Source: Dama dama
Taxonomy: Eukaryota; Chordata; Mammalia; Artiodactyla; Cervidae
DNA: 64,000 nucleotides
Assembly (NCBI RefSeq): GCF_033118175.1
Contig: NC_083685.1
Coordinates: forward strand, 129,018,501-129,082,500
Reading direction: 5' to 3'
The notes under the pieces are model-generated. The model worked only from the letters and a program-made list of their open reading frames with translations, had not been told where the DNA came from and did not search any database. Of the stretch, positions 33,941-44,869 are shown in pieces. A program made the position numbers and the translations under genes. The first letter of the stretch is position 1. The number at the start of each line of letters is the position of its first letter.

Positions 33941-34530
33941 TACATGTTAAACATCAAAATTTAACTTCTTTTAAATGTACTTGAAATGAGTAGAAAAGCG
34001 GGCGTACATGTGAATGTAAGTATATTAAATCATGTTGATTATGCCAAATCTATAAAATATAGGGTAGTTATATTATATTACTTGTAACACGAATAAAAAG
34101 AGTAATTTGGATGATTTAGTTAACCTACTAAACATATAATATCTGTCTGCAAAGTTTTCTAAAAAGTTGCCAAAAGCTAGTTATGTCACTTATGGAATTC
34201 TGTAATTATCTTTCAGATCTCCTTTCAAATAGCCTCTGGCTTCATGATTCATGAGGACCGTTTCTATTTTCTACAAATGCTTATTAATAGTAGCCAAGTC
34301 ATCTTTTCTCTCTACCCATCAACATCTCAAAGAAATCAGAGTTATCAATAGTGGACAGACATCTCATTGAAATTTATGGACTTGCCTCTCAATAGTAACA
34401 AAGTCTATTTTAAATTGTTGGCAACTAGCTACACTTCTAGCTAAAAGGAGTTAAAGCCATTACCCTAAATTACTTCCTCTTGGAAAGGCAGCAGCCTTAC
34501 ATTTTACATCATTTAAATCATGCCATGCAG

Positions 34531-34846
34531 CTGGAAAGACTGGAGAGACCCTTGGACAGTAAGGAGATCGAACCAGACAACCCTAAACGAAATCCACCCT
34601 GAATATTCACTGGAAGGACTGATGCTGAAGCTGAAGCTCCAATACTTTGGCCACCTGATGTGAAGAGCCAGTAAGATTGAGGGCAGGAGAAGTAGGTGAC
34701 AGAGGATGAGAAGGTTGGATAGCATCACTGACATAATGGACATGGTTTGAGCAAGCTCAGGCAGATAGTGAAGGACAGGGAAGCCTGGCGTGCTGCAGTT
34801 CATGGGGTCGCAAGGAGTCAGACACAAGTTAGCAACTGAATAACAA
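34531..34846 (+). mobile_element. BovB 3' end, 5'-truncated
   Basis: Runs from the gagacccttggacagtaagg block through ttggccacctgatgtgaaga to gagtcagacacaagttagca. A ~35-bp internal deletion removes the part between the cacctgatg and aagattgagg blocks. Confidence 0.93.
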
Positions 34847-35529
34847 TATTTTTCTAGTTAAACATGGCCAGAGCACTTTGGATCAATAGTTCTGCCTCCA
34901 AGAAGATTATCTTTAGTGATCTATGAAGATTTAACCTCCCAATTCTGCTCATCAGGAAAGAAAAAATCTGTTTCTGTTCATTTTAAGGCTTTTTCCTACT
35001 TGAGCTTTCTTTTAGTATGTTAGAGAGCTACAGAATAACCAAAGTATAGAACTAATAATTAGTTGAAAAGTGTTACATTTAGAAGGTATAAGGTTGCAGG
35101 AGCCCACTTGCAATGGAAGTACAATGACCATTTTGAGGGACATGTGGTCTAGTCTGAAAATTCCAGTCACTCTCAAGGTTGACTATTCTCAGTTATTCAT
35201 AAGAAGGAAACTGAGAAAAATCAATTATTGCATCAACATTAAGTCCTAAATGTGTGGGTCTTTGATTAGCAAAGAAGACAAATCCACATTTTATAATAGG
35301 ACAATTCATAGCTACATGGGTTTATTCAGATCTGCTTTAATAATACTTTAACTGATTTGAGGCACTTTAGAGAAAACAAAATTTAACAACCACCTTGTTT
35401 AGTTGAAGACATAGAAAATAAAATCCAAAATTTTTAAATGAAAATGTTCGGGTCCTCACGTTTTTTAGGCTAATACATGAATTGGTCTGTAATGTCGAAT
35501 GAGTTAACATAGTGTTTTACTGAAATGCA
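34847..35529. other. AT-rich unassigned stretch
   Basis: No gene or named repeat. Confidence 0.4.
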
Positions 35530-35700
35530 TTGTTGTTCAGTCACTAAGTCGTGTCCGACTCTTTGAGACCCCACGGACAGCACACCAGGCTCCCCTGTCC
35601 TCCACTATCTCCAGGAGTTTGCTCAAATTCATGTCCATTGAGTCAGGGATGCCATCCAACCATCTCATCCTCTGCCGCCCCCTTCTCCGTTTGCCTTCTG
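35530..35700 (-). mobile_element. BovB 3' end, antisense
   Basis: The plus strand reads gttgttcagtcactaagtcg, then ctccactatctccaggagtt, then gggatgccatccaaccatct, the reverse complement of the BovB 3' end. It abuts the fold-back sequence on its right. Confidence 0.92.
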
Positions 35701-35701
35701 T

Positions 35702-35808
35702 TATACAAGAACATTTTGTTAGATTTGAATTTTGTATGAATGGCCTTTAAATAATCAACTGAAATGTATACAGTGTGATTATTTAAAGGTCATTCATACA
35801 AAATTCAA
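35702..35808. repeat. Fold-back (inverted-repeat) sequence, left arm and internal arm
   Basis: The left arm (35725-35757, 33 nt) and the internal right arm (35776-35808) are reverse complements at 32 of 33 positions, around an 18-nt spacer. A third, more diverged arm lies beyond the SINE at 36125-36206. It pairs with the left arm over a longer extent, including the outer atacaaga/tcttgtat ends. It resembles a MITE-like or fold-back element, but I recognise no family. Confidence 0.85.
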
Positions 35809-36113
35809 GGGCTTTCCTGGAGGCTCAGATAGTAAAGAATCTGCCTGCAATGCAGGAGACCTGGGTTTGATCCCTGGGTTAGGAAGATCCCCTGGAGAAG
35901 GAAATGGCAACCCACTCCAGTATTCTTGCCTAGAGAATCCCATGGTCAGAGGAGCCTGTTGGGCTACAGTCCATGTGGTCACAAGGTGTCGGGCAAGACT
36001 GAGTGACTAACTTTCAAGTATTCTTGCCTAGAATATCCCATGGACAGAGAAGCGTGGTCAGTTACAGTCCACGGGGTTGCAAAGAGTCAGACACGACTAA
36101 GTGACTGATACAC
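35809..36113 (+). mobile_element. Bov-tA / Bov-A2-type SINE with an extra Bov-A half
   Basis: A full Bov-tA (gggctttcctggaggctcag to cgggcaagactgagtgacta) is followed by a second Bov-A monomer (attcttgcctagaatatccc to gacacgactaagtgactgat). It is flanked by an exact 11-bp target-site duplication, acaaaattcaa (35798-35808 and 36114-36124). It inserted into the fold-back sequence and so is younger. Confidence 0.93.
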
Positions 36114-36124
36114 ACAAAATTCAA

Positions 36125-36206
36125 ATCAACTAAAATGTATATGGTTTGATTCTTTAAAGGCCGTTCATAACAAAACCCAAATCTGACAAAGCACTCTTGT
36201 ATCTCT
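36125..36206. repeat. Fold-back sequence, third arm
   Basis: aactaaaatgtatatggttt then gattctttaaaggccgttca directly repeats the internal spacer plus arm at 35758-35808. The rest (aaatctgacaaag, cttgtat) is the reverse complement of the left arm's outer part (35702-35730). Without the SINE the whole structure would be about 190 bp. Confidence 0.8.
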
Positions 36207-37962
36207 AAGGGACACTGGCTAAATGACTATGATCACAATATGAGAAAAACAATTTAAAAGTGGTCCATGTAACTGTAACTGCATTCCATTTAGGCAATAT
36301 AATGTTATTATTTTAAAGTGTTGGTGAGAAATGGGAAAACCTTGAAGGTAAATGGAAGCTGATTATGACTCTTCATCTTATAAACGTATTGTATTTATTA
36401 AGTCCCCACGGTTCGCGTAAGCAGACCTAAGCAGGATTAGAGTTATTTTTTTTTTTCCATGCTACCCAAGTAATTTATTTTCTATACCAGAATGTAGTTA
36501 CTTTGGGAGATGATCTCCATTTGTGAATTGACGGAGTTCAAAAGCACTTCAGACCTGCCCAGAGGGCTGATAGAAGTAAATCTGTTCTTAAATGAAAGAA
36601 TCATCCTACTTCTTGTATAAGATGAATGTTTTAAGTGAGTGGTTTTTATTCCAACATTGCAAAATACGCCTTTAATTTGTTTTTTAAATGTTTCCTTGAG
36701 AATGAAAAGGTCTGCTTTCATTTATTTCAAACAACTGGAAGATAATGGAGCAGAAAGTAAAGTTTAACGCTGGCCCTGTAGTGTCTCGGAGAGAATCGTT
36801 TTTCACCAAACACCACATGTAGCAGCGAAACATCCTCAAAATGTAAAACATCTTGATTTTTTTTTTTAATAACCCCTGGTGGTATGTTTTTACTTTAGCA
36901 ATAATTGTATTTTCTTTTTTGCACATTTTATTTAACAACATTGCAGTGCCAGATAATCGGTTCCATGTGTTCAGCGCACTAGCAAAGTGCCTAACGGAGA
37001 AACAATTAACTTTATTGGGCTCCTGTATTGGCAGACGCAGTCTTGCACCCTTACTGGTTCATGGTTCTGAGCCACAGAGGAGCTGCAAAGAATCTGGTGT
37101 CCTGAGTAATCACACAGCGACCTGAACTGAGAGCCAAGTTGTCACTAAAAAATGATGATCACGCACTGGAAACAGAAGTTCAAGTCCATGAAAAGATGAG
37201 GAGATAGAGTTCACTTCAGTTACAAAAAAAAAAAAAAAAAAAAACAAAGTGCAATGATTAGTCTAGGGCATGTAGCCAGTGGTTGATGAGCGAGTCTGGA
37301 CTTTTGCAAAAGAGGAACTTGAAGCATGGTTTAAAGCAAAAGGGAGCTCGGCGACTATAGACAAGTCTAGCTCTTTGAGTTACAGGCATTGAAACAACGA
37401 TGAAATGCAGCTAAGCACAAGGAGTAACAAAGCTAGGTTTTATCAAACATTAACACTTGTACCGGAGAGTCCATAAAATTCTAATTGCCTTCTTCTGCAG
37501 CAAGCAGCCCCATGAGGTTCTCTATGTAGAAAGCCGCTCTCATTCCATGAGTGCTATGAGAAAATAACCCTGCTGGCATAGTTGCTGTTGACTGGTCCAG
37601 AAAGTGGGGCTCACGGCATGCTCTCAATGGAGAAGTCAGACATATGGTAGGAGAGCCACACGGCAGAGTGACTCAGCCCAAAACTCTGCCCAGCATTGGA
37701 CAAACTGACCCAAGCAAGGTCTCCCTTACGAGAAGTGGGACTGGGTGACAATACTCAGGAGGGGACATCCTTGGCCTCAGTTAATGTTCTAAATAAATCT
37801 AAACTCCGGGTCTGGTTCTCCATGAAGCACTTGATACATCCCAGGCTTGGAAGTGCTGGACCCAGAGTATGTGGTACCCTGACATCTTGGGTACCCATGT
37901 CCTAATCTCTCATTCTTGGAGGTACACTGGAGAGGTCTTTTCTTCTGGGTCTACCTAATGCA
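36207..37962. other. 1.7-kb stretch free of recognised repeats
   Basis: No gene or named repeat. A 21-A run lies at 37224-37244 and T runs near 36450 and 36860. The part at 36940-37130 is compositionally balanced and could be conserved non-coding sequence. A 90-codon frame there lacks recognisable domains. Confidence 0.4.
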
Positions 37963-38421
37963 GCAACATACTCCAGTATTCTTGCCTGGAGAACCCCAGG
38001 GAAAGTATGAAAAGGCAAAAAGACATGACCCTGGAAGATGGGCCCCCCAGGTCATAAGGTGTCTAATATTTTGCTAGAGAAGAGTAGAGAAATAACTCTA
38101 GAAACAATGAAGTGGCAGGGCCAAAGTGGAAAGGATGCTGAGTTGTGGATGTGTCTGGGGATGAAAGTAAAGTTTGATGCCTTATTAAGCATAGGAACCT
38201 GGAATGTTAGGTAGCTGACTCACTGGAGAAAACCCTGATGCTGGGAAAGACTGAAGGCAAAAGGAGAAGGGGGAGGCAGAGGATGAGATGGTTGGATGGC
38301 ATCACCAACTCAATGGACATGAGTCTGAGCAAACTCTGGGAGATCGTGGAGGACAGAGGAGCCTGCCCTACTGCAGTCCATGGGGCCACAAAGAGTCGGA
38401 TATGACTTAGCGACTAACAAC
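37963..38421 (+). mobile_element. Internally deleted BovB: 5' end joined to 3' end
   Basis: 37963-38210 matches the BovB 5' region: ctccagtattcttgcctgga, aaaggcaaaaagacatgacc, gagaagagtagagaaataac, cataggaacctggaatgtta. At about 38211-38214 it jumps directly to the 3' end (agctgactcactggagaaaa through gatatgacttagcgactaac). The whole endonuclease and reverse-transcriptase region is absent. Non-autonomous or decayed. Confidence 0.82.
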
Positions 38422-38761
38422 AATAAATACACCCACGATTTCAACACATTCACCTGGGAGGTGTGGAAGGAAAAGAGGCTCTTAATAAATGAAATGGAAG
38501 AGGGGACTGTAGAATCTGGTGGAGGAAAACATTTAGAGTCATTGGAAGCAGGAGAAAATAGAAAGCAACCCCAGAGAACTGAAGTTGAGTGAAAAAAGTC
38601 TAGCATGTGAAAGCGGAATAAAGAGGTGGTGAAGACACATTTATTTACACTTTTGTTTGGATTACTGCCCGGAAGAACACAATCAGCCCAGGTACCATAA
38701 TATGTACCATTTTTTTTTAATCATGAATTTAATTTTTTAAAGGATACTTGTAACCCATACT
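38422..38761. other. Unassigned spacer
   Basis: No gene or named repeat. Confidence 0.4.
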
Positions 38762-38962
38762 GGGCTTCCCCAGGGACTCAATGGTAAAGAAACTGCCTTC
38801 CAATTTAGGAGACGCAGGTTTGATCCCTGGGTCAGAAAGATCCCCTAGAGAATGAAATGGCAACTCACTGCAATATTCTTGCATGGGAAATCCATGGACA
38901 AAGGAGCCTGGAGGGCTACAGTCCATGGAATTGCAAAGAGTTGAACGGGATTGAGCACGCAC
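38762..38962 (+). mobile_element. Bov-tA SINE, full length
   Basis: tgggcttccccagggactca head to gagttgaacgggattgagca. Two single-base losses in the body. Confidence 0.94.
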
Positions 38963-39763
38963 ACAGGCAACCTATATTAGTATTTATAAAAGTGCGACCC
39001 ACTGAACTCTAATCTGCTTCAAGATGATCCAAGGGTTCTTGCTACTAAAGCGGAATTAGTGTTCTTTTCCCTGTGTTAAGAAAAACAAGCCACCCATGGA
39101 TGAAATAGTTTCGATGGTTTCAATGTTAGATTTTTTAATGAATAAGTCTTGCATAGTGATGTGCTATTTTATCTCTGTTGGAACTGAACGTGCTGGAGCC
39201 ACACTCTCGGTATGATTATGTGTGTAATTCTTCATCACGTTGACCACGTCAATATGCCATAATATTTCACAAAAGAGATCTCTAAGTATGTGGCAAGCAA
39301 AGGCGTATAAGGCTCAGATTGTACCTCAAGAGAGCACTTATTCAGAATCATATGGGTGGGGGAAAAAAGCATATAGGTGGCTGGTAGTCTAGCCAACACA
39401 CCGTGGGGATACAGGTCATGTTCCTTCCAGGTTTATCACAGAAAATGCCTCAGTACAGCCGGATATCAGAGCTCACACATCCCTGTTGAACACAGGACTC
39501 TCTTAGAGGTGGCCTTCCTTCTGGAGCGCCCTCCAGCCTGGCTGAGCCATTCTCCAAGATGCAATGCAGCCTGAGGTCTTCATCCCTTCTCTTTTCTTCC
39601 ATAGATGTCAGGCCTGAGTCTGCTTACTCCTAGTCCTTCTCCATCTTATGCTTCAGATGTATTTCTTCAGGAAATGTTTTCTTATTAATTCCATCTTGAT
39701 GTCTGTTTCTTGGAGGACTCAGTTGATACTCTGATGCTCAGGTACTCTGTTTCACAGTTTTAA
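38963..39763. other. Unassigned stretch
   Basis: No gene or named repeat. Confidence 0.4.
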
Positions 39764-39813
39764 GAGTTATCCATCTGAATAATGAAGATATGGTATATGT
39801 ACAATGGAATATT
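39764..39813 (+). mobile_element. L1, left part of a split copy
   Basis: aagatatggtatatgtacaa tggaatatt is L1 sequence. It continues at 40456 after the BovB insertion. Confidence 0.82.
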
Positions 39814-40455
39814 CAGTTCAGTTGCTCAGTTGTGTCAGACTCTTTGTGACCCCATGAACCGCAGCACGCCAGGCTTCCCTGTCCATCACCAATTCCCAGA
39901 GCTTGCTCAAATTCATGTCCATTGAGTTGGTGATGCCATCCAACCATCTCTTCCTCTGTCGTCCCCTTCTCCTCCTGCCTTCAATCTTTCCCAGCATCAG
40001 GGTCTTTTCCAATGAGTCAGTTCTTTGCATCAGGTGGCCAAACTATTGGAGCTACAGCTTCAGCATCAGTCCTTCCAATGAATATTCAGGACTGACTTCC
40101 TTTAGAATGGACTGGTTGGATCTCCTTCCAGTCCAAGAGACTCTCAAGAGTCTTTTCCAACACCAGAGTTCAAAAGCATCAGTTCTTCAGTGCTCAGCTT
40201 TCTTTATTGTCCAACTCTCACATCCATACTTGACTACTAGAAAAATCATAGCTTTGACTAGATGGACCTTTAACAGCAAAGTAGTGTTTCTGCTTTTTAG
40301 TATGCTGTCTAGGTTGGTCATAGCTTTTCTTCCAAGGAGCAAGCATCTTTTAATTTCAAGCCTGAAGTCACCATCTTCAGTGATTTTGAAACCCTCAAAA
40401 ATAAAATCTCTCACTGTTCCCATTGTTTCCCCATCTATTTGCCATGAAGTGATTG
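39814..40455 (-). mobile_element. BovB 3' ~640 bp inserted in L1
   Basis: The antisense frame encodes BovB C-terminal protein (KAMTNLDSILKSRNTTL, KYGCESWTIKKAEH). The flanks carry an exact 12-bp target-site duplication, caatggaatatt (39802-39813 and 40456-40467). The 206-codon plus-strand frame (39903-40523) is its antisense and not a gene. 5'-truncated; no RT catalytic core present. Confidence 0.96.
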
Positions 40456-40880
40456 CAATGGAATATTACTCAGGCATTAAAAAGAATGAAATAATGCCAT
40501 TTGCAGAAACATGGATGAACTGAGAAATAGTCATACTGAGTGAAGTAAGACAGAGAAGGAGAAATAGTGTACGACACCCTTCCATATGGAACCAAAAAAA
40601 AAAAAAAAAAAGAATTATACAAATGAACTTACTTACAAAATAGAAAGAGACTCATAGACTTAGAGAGTGAACTTATGGGGAGAAGGACTGCAGGGAAGGG
40701 GTAGTCAGGATGTTTGAGGCGGACATGTACACAGAGCTCTGTTCAAAGTGGATAATTAACAAGGACGGCACAACGCTATGTGGCAGCCTCGATGGGGGTG
40801 AAGTCTGGGGAGAGTGGACACATGTGTGTGGCCAGGTCACTTTGCCGTGCGCCTGAAACTCCCGCAACACTGTTCATTGG
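40456..40880 (+). mobile_element. L1 3' region, middle part of a split copy
   Basis: gaatattactcaggcattaa, gtcatactgagtgaagtaag, gagactcatagacttagaga and acctgaaact-type sequence to actgttcattgg follow the L1 3' end in order. The A run at 40594-40611 is internal. The last ~40 bp resume at 41204. Confidence 0.92.
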
Positions 40881-41094
40881 CCATGTGCCTGCTTGGTCGC
40901 TCAGTCGTGTCCGACTCTTTGCGACCCCATGGACTGCAGCCTGCCATGCTTCTCTGTCCATGGAGATTCTCCAGGCAAGAACACTGGAGTGGGTTGCTAT
41001 GCCCTCCTCCAGGGGATCTTCCCAACCCAGGGATCAAACCCAGGTCTCCCACACTTTAGGCAGATTGTTTACCATCTGAGCCACCAGGGAAGCC
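40881..41094 (-). mobile_element. Bov-tA SINE inserted in L1
   Basis: Full body and head (plus-strand end gagccaccagggaagccca). Confidence 0.94.
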
Positions 41095-41203
41095 CAAGAA
41101 TAATGGAGTGGGGAGCTTATCCCTTCTCCAGGAGATCTTCCCAACCCAGGAATCAAACTGGGGTCTCCTCTATTGCAGGCAGATTCTTTATCAGATGAAC
41201 TAT
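41095..41203 (-). mobile_element. Second, partial Bov-tA next to the first
   Basis: Only the head-proximal part (ggagatcttcccaacccagg to ttgcaggcagattctttatc) is present, same orientation, immediately adjacent. It may be a partial tandem duplication of the SINE or a second truncated insertion. Confidence 0.88.
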
Positions 41204-41243
41204 GGCTATACATCAATATAAAATAAAAAGTTAAAAATAAATG
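41204..41243 (+). mobile_element. L1 3' tail, right part of the split copy
   Basis: ggctatacatcaatataaaa taaaaagtt is the terminal L1 sequence that follows the ttcattgg block interrupted at 40880. Confidence 0.85.
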
Positions 41244-41699
41244 TGTGTTGACTATATTTAAAGAAACAGAATTATCCATCTGCAGCACAAGTAAAAACAG
41301 ATGATATTATCTATACTACTGAATAAACTGTCACATAAAAAAAAAACTGGAAAAAAATCTAATGTCACAAGTAAGTACAAAGGATTGGTGCAAGCTAATT
41401 TACAACTTGTAAATAGAATTTCTTAGAAGAAATTTTAGTATATGTGCTGCTGAAGCAAATACTCTTAGAAGAAATATAGGGGAATTTTTATTTGGAGTTG
41501 CAGGGTTTGGACACACACTATAAGAACTAGAGTATGTAATTGAAGTAAAATGCTCCCTATTATATAGCAAAGTAAGATATAACTTTCAACCTCAACAGTC
41601 TGCTAACAAGGAACTCTTAATTGCCTGGGTCATATATTCTTTTAATGAGAATAATCAGAGTTTTTAATGTCATTTATGTTTTCCAACATCGCCAGGGTT
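41244..41699. other. AT-rich unassigned stretch
   Basis: No gene or named repeat. Confidence 0.4.
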
Positions 41700-41765
41700 A
41701 TAGCTACATATATAGTTACATATATAAACATGTATATATACATGTTTATATATATATATATATAG
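41700..41765. repeat. TA-rich tract with a 34-bp perfect palindrome
   Basis: 41720-41753 is a perfect palindrome, with arms atatataaacatgtata and its reverse complement. A (TA)n run follows. Confidence 0.9.
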
Positions 41766-42861
41766 TGAATTCATATTCACTTCATGTGACTATGAAGTAT
41801 AGCCACATATTCAGAGGTAGCACGGTTTATAAACAATTAAATTCAGTTAAATGTGTTTATCACCCATCTCTGCTGTGAATCAGAGTCACGCAAGTCTCAT
41901 ATCACTGTGTTCAGAAATTAAGTGCTTAGAGTTGGTCCTGCATCACAGAATTGGTCCTTTTCTTCAGCCACTAATATAATTTTTTTTGAAAGTGGATCTC
42001 ATTAAGCACAACCCCTCTCTCAAACTACTTCACCCTATATCTGGAAAAACGATCTTACCCAGACTTCTGTAATCTTCTAAACAGATGAAACGTGCACTAA
42101 ATCTTTCTGCAAATGAAATGCCTAAACTAATTAAGCTAAAAAATATTATTAAATACTCTTGGTCTTCTCTGGTCCAGCCACCCAGAAGACTTTCAGATTT
42201 TCAGCAGCCCCGGGAAAACAAGAATCTTTTCTTATTTTCAGGGTTGTGTGAGAAGGGAAATTGACTTTATATTATATTTTGCACTTCATTGGTTTTGCCT
42301 CCCCTGTTGAGAGACCCTGTTAAGACTAAAGAAAAGACATCACTTTTATGAACTGCCTATAATTCTGCGTCTTTGTTGGGTTATGGAAAAGTCTGCCGCT
42401 ATAGAAAGCTTGTTTTCAGAGTGCTCAGTGAGGCCTGCCCAGCAGAGGCCGGCTCAGTAAATCATATCTGACAGCCTTTTGTTGAAGGACTTTCTCAGCC
42501 CCTACTGTGTCCCTCTGTATTGGCCCTGGTACATAACGCCCACGCCACACCCATCACTATTGGACCCTGCACGTGATGATTTTACGGTGCTGGCCAGAAC
42601 TGACTTAATCTAATCCTGACTACCCTAGCTACAGACTCCACTTTTAAAAACAATTCAGAGAATCTCAGAGATCGTTTAAAACAAACAAAAATGTGCTCTG
42701 AAGTGATGATATTATTGTCGTCACTAATTATTTTTAGTGTCTTGCTGATTAGAGCTAAATTCAGGGAGATAAAATTTGAATGGTACTGCTTTCCAGACAC
42801 TGTTTCCACTAACTATTGATGAAAATGAAATGATGCAAAAAACAGCGCACACATTAAACAA
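41766..42861. other. Unassigned stretch
   Basis: No gene or named repeat. It is repeat-poor and could include conserved non-coding sequence near 42380-42500. Confidence 0.4.
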
Positions 42862-42934
42862 AAATTGGAATATAATTGTTTTACAATGTTGTGTAAGTTT
42901 CGGCTGTATGACAACATGAATTAGCTATGCGAAT
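42862..42934 (-). mobile_element. L1 3' end, left part of a split copy
   Basis: attggaatataattgtttta, caatgttgtgtaagtttcgg is the reverse complement of the L1 3' end. It continues at 43081. Confidence 0.82.
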
Positions 42935-43080
42935 GCATGCTAAGCTGCCTCACTGGTGTCCAGCTCTTTGTGAACCTATGGACAGCAATCCACCAGGCTC
43001 CTCCGTCCACGGAGTTTCCCAGGCAAGAATACTGGAGTGGGTTGCCGTGCCCTCCTCCAGGGGATCTTTCCGACCCAGGG
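42935..43080 (-). mobile_element. Bov-tA SINE inserted in L1
   Basis: Body only (plus-strand ctctttgtgaacctatggac to ggggatctttccgacccagg). The head is absent. Confidence 0.92.
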
Positions 43081-43250
43081 AGGGCACTATAATTATACAT
43101 ATATCCCGTCCCTCTTGGACACATGGTAATGTGTATATTTCAAGCCTACTCTCACAATCACCCCCCTCCTTCCCCCACTGTGTCCACAAATCCATTCTCT
43201 ATGTCTATGTGTCTATGCCCGCCCTGCAAATAGGTTCATAGCCTCAGGGG
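43081..43250 (-). mobile_element. L1 3' end, right part of the split copy
   Basis: tacatatatcccgtccctct, cactgtgtccacaaatccat and gcccgccctgcaaataggtt continue the antisense L1 3' UTR. Confidence 0.85.
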
Positions 43251-43507
43251 TCCTTTAAAAAAAAAAAAAAGTGTTCTGAAGTGACGATATTATTGTAAGT
43301 AGTTTTGGTATTTCATTGATTATAGATAAATAAATGAAGGGAGATAAAATTTGGATGGCACTACTTTCCAGGTACTATTTCCATTAACCTTTGAGTGAAA
43401 TAACATAATGCACACCCTTTAAGATAAGGAAACCATTTCCTCATTTTTATCAATCTCAATAGATGAGAATATCAGTGACTCAAATTAAGGAACTAACACA
43501 TAATGTT

Positions 43508-43640
43508 TTTTTTAATTTATTTTTAATTGGAGAATAGTTGCTTTACACCATTGTGTTAGCTTCTGCAGCACATGAATCAGCCATATGCATGCATACATCC
43601 CTTTCCTCTTGAGCCTCTCTCCCACCCGCCACTGATCTTA
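43508..43640 (-). mobile_element. L1 3' end fragment
   Basis: aattggagaatagttgcttt, gtgttagcttctgcagcaca, catccctttcctcttgagcc. Same family end as at 22055 and 53592. Confidence 0.85.
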
Positions 43641-44869
43641 AATAGGTTGAGAAATGAAAGTCGCTTCCTTGAATAATATGACTGTTTTATGTCCAAGAGG
43701 ATAGCGATTTTGCCTTGATATTTATGGAAATACAAGATCTTACCCTTCCTTCAGCCGCTCAGATCCCCACCTTATCCGTCGTTCAGCCCCAGTGCTCACC
43801 CTGGACCCTGGTGTGCAGAGGGAAACAGACATCTGTATCAGATTGCCTTTTCATTTTACGTGTCAGTGATGCCATCTTTACAGTGTGAAGGATTGTGTCC
43901 CCAACTGCCTACCTTTTCCCATACAGGTCATCTTCACCTAACTTTAGAGTAATGAAGAGCTTTCATCTTAATATTTACATAGTTTTAGCATCACCAAAGC
44001 CTTTATTAATGGACAGCATTCTCAGATTTTATATATACATACAACTGTGAAATAGTTTAACTTGGTTTTCTCTAAAAGAGTCCTTAAAAAAAAAAAAAAG
44101 AATGGAAATTGTAAACCCTGTGATCTTAGACCAATGTGGTAAAGTTATTCAGACAGTTTCTCCAAAACATTTTGCCCTTGTTGGAGAAAAACCAGCAATA
44201 CATACGGTTATATTAGATGGTAATATTATAAGGTGATTAGTTCTTAGGCAGTCAAGGGAGCTACAGACATAATCCACAAATATGGTTTCCTTTGTCGATG
44301 GCTTGGTGTCTGTATCAAAAATCCTGATGCAGTAGTTCATCTCTTTGTTCAGCTTTTTATTTAACAAAAGTTATAACAGTTAAATTGTACAGAAGCCAAA
44401 GCATTCATAACAGATTGCTCTAAAGCCAGCTGGCCAGGAGTGAGGCATTTCAGACTCTTTTTGAAGTTTCAGAGTTTCGAATAAAAGGCTATTAAGGTGT
44501 TGTCTGTGAGAGGAAGCCACGTGGCTCATGGAGGCAATTACATCTACAATTCAGGCAAAGAAACTCTGTTATTAACGAAAACATCAGTATTTGACACTTG
44601 TTTCTATTTTTTCCTTGCATGATTCATTCTTGCTGCCTCCACTGATTTGATGATACAGAAAATATTTACTTTCTTTTTCACTTCTAACAGTAATTGCAAA
44701 TCAAGAGCTGAATTAGGGCCACTTCTATGCAATCAAAATATCACAAAAAATCAGCTCCCCAAACAGCCTGCTGCTCCAGAGAAAAACTTTAGTACCCAAA
44801 TGGAAACTTGCAAAACTTGATTATGCGCTTTACATTTCTGATATCGGGTGAGCCACTGAGCCTTTAAAA
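43641..44869. other. Repeat-poor stretch, possible conserved non-coding DNA
   Basis: No gene or named repeat. A 13-A run lies near 44087. The part from 44150 to 44860 contains several AT-rich homeodomain-like words (for example gcaattacatctacaattca) without repeat signatures. A regulatory role is inference only. Confidence 0.4.

Larger units (their letters stand above)
32661..34530. other. AT-rich, mostly unassigned stretch
   Basis: No gene. It contains a two-copy 20-bp tandem repeat (33689-33728) and a short L1 tail (33880-33940). The 124-codon antisense frame at 32757-33131 has no recognisable domain. Confidence 0.4.

Noticed and set aside
38210..38216. BovB 5'-3' junction as an RNA-splicing product
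   Set aside because: The GT after gttag is retained and the 3' side does not follow a convincing polypyrimidine-AG acceptor. Deletion or template jumping is simpler.
39903..40523. Longest open frame in the window (206 codons, plus strand)
   Set aside because: It is the antisense of the BovB copy at 39814-40455, continuing into L1. BovB antisense strands commonly keep such a frame.
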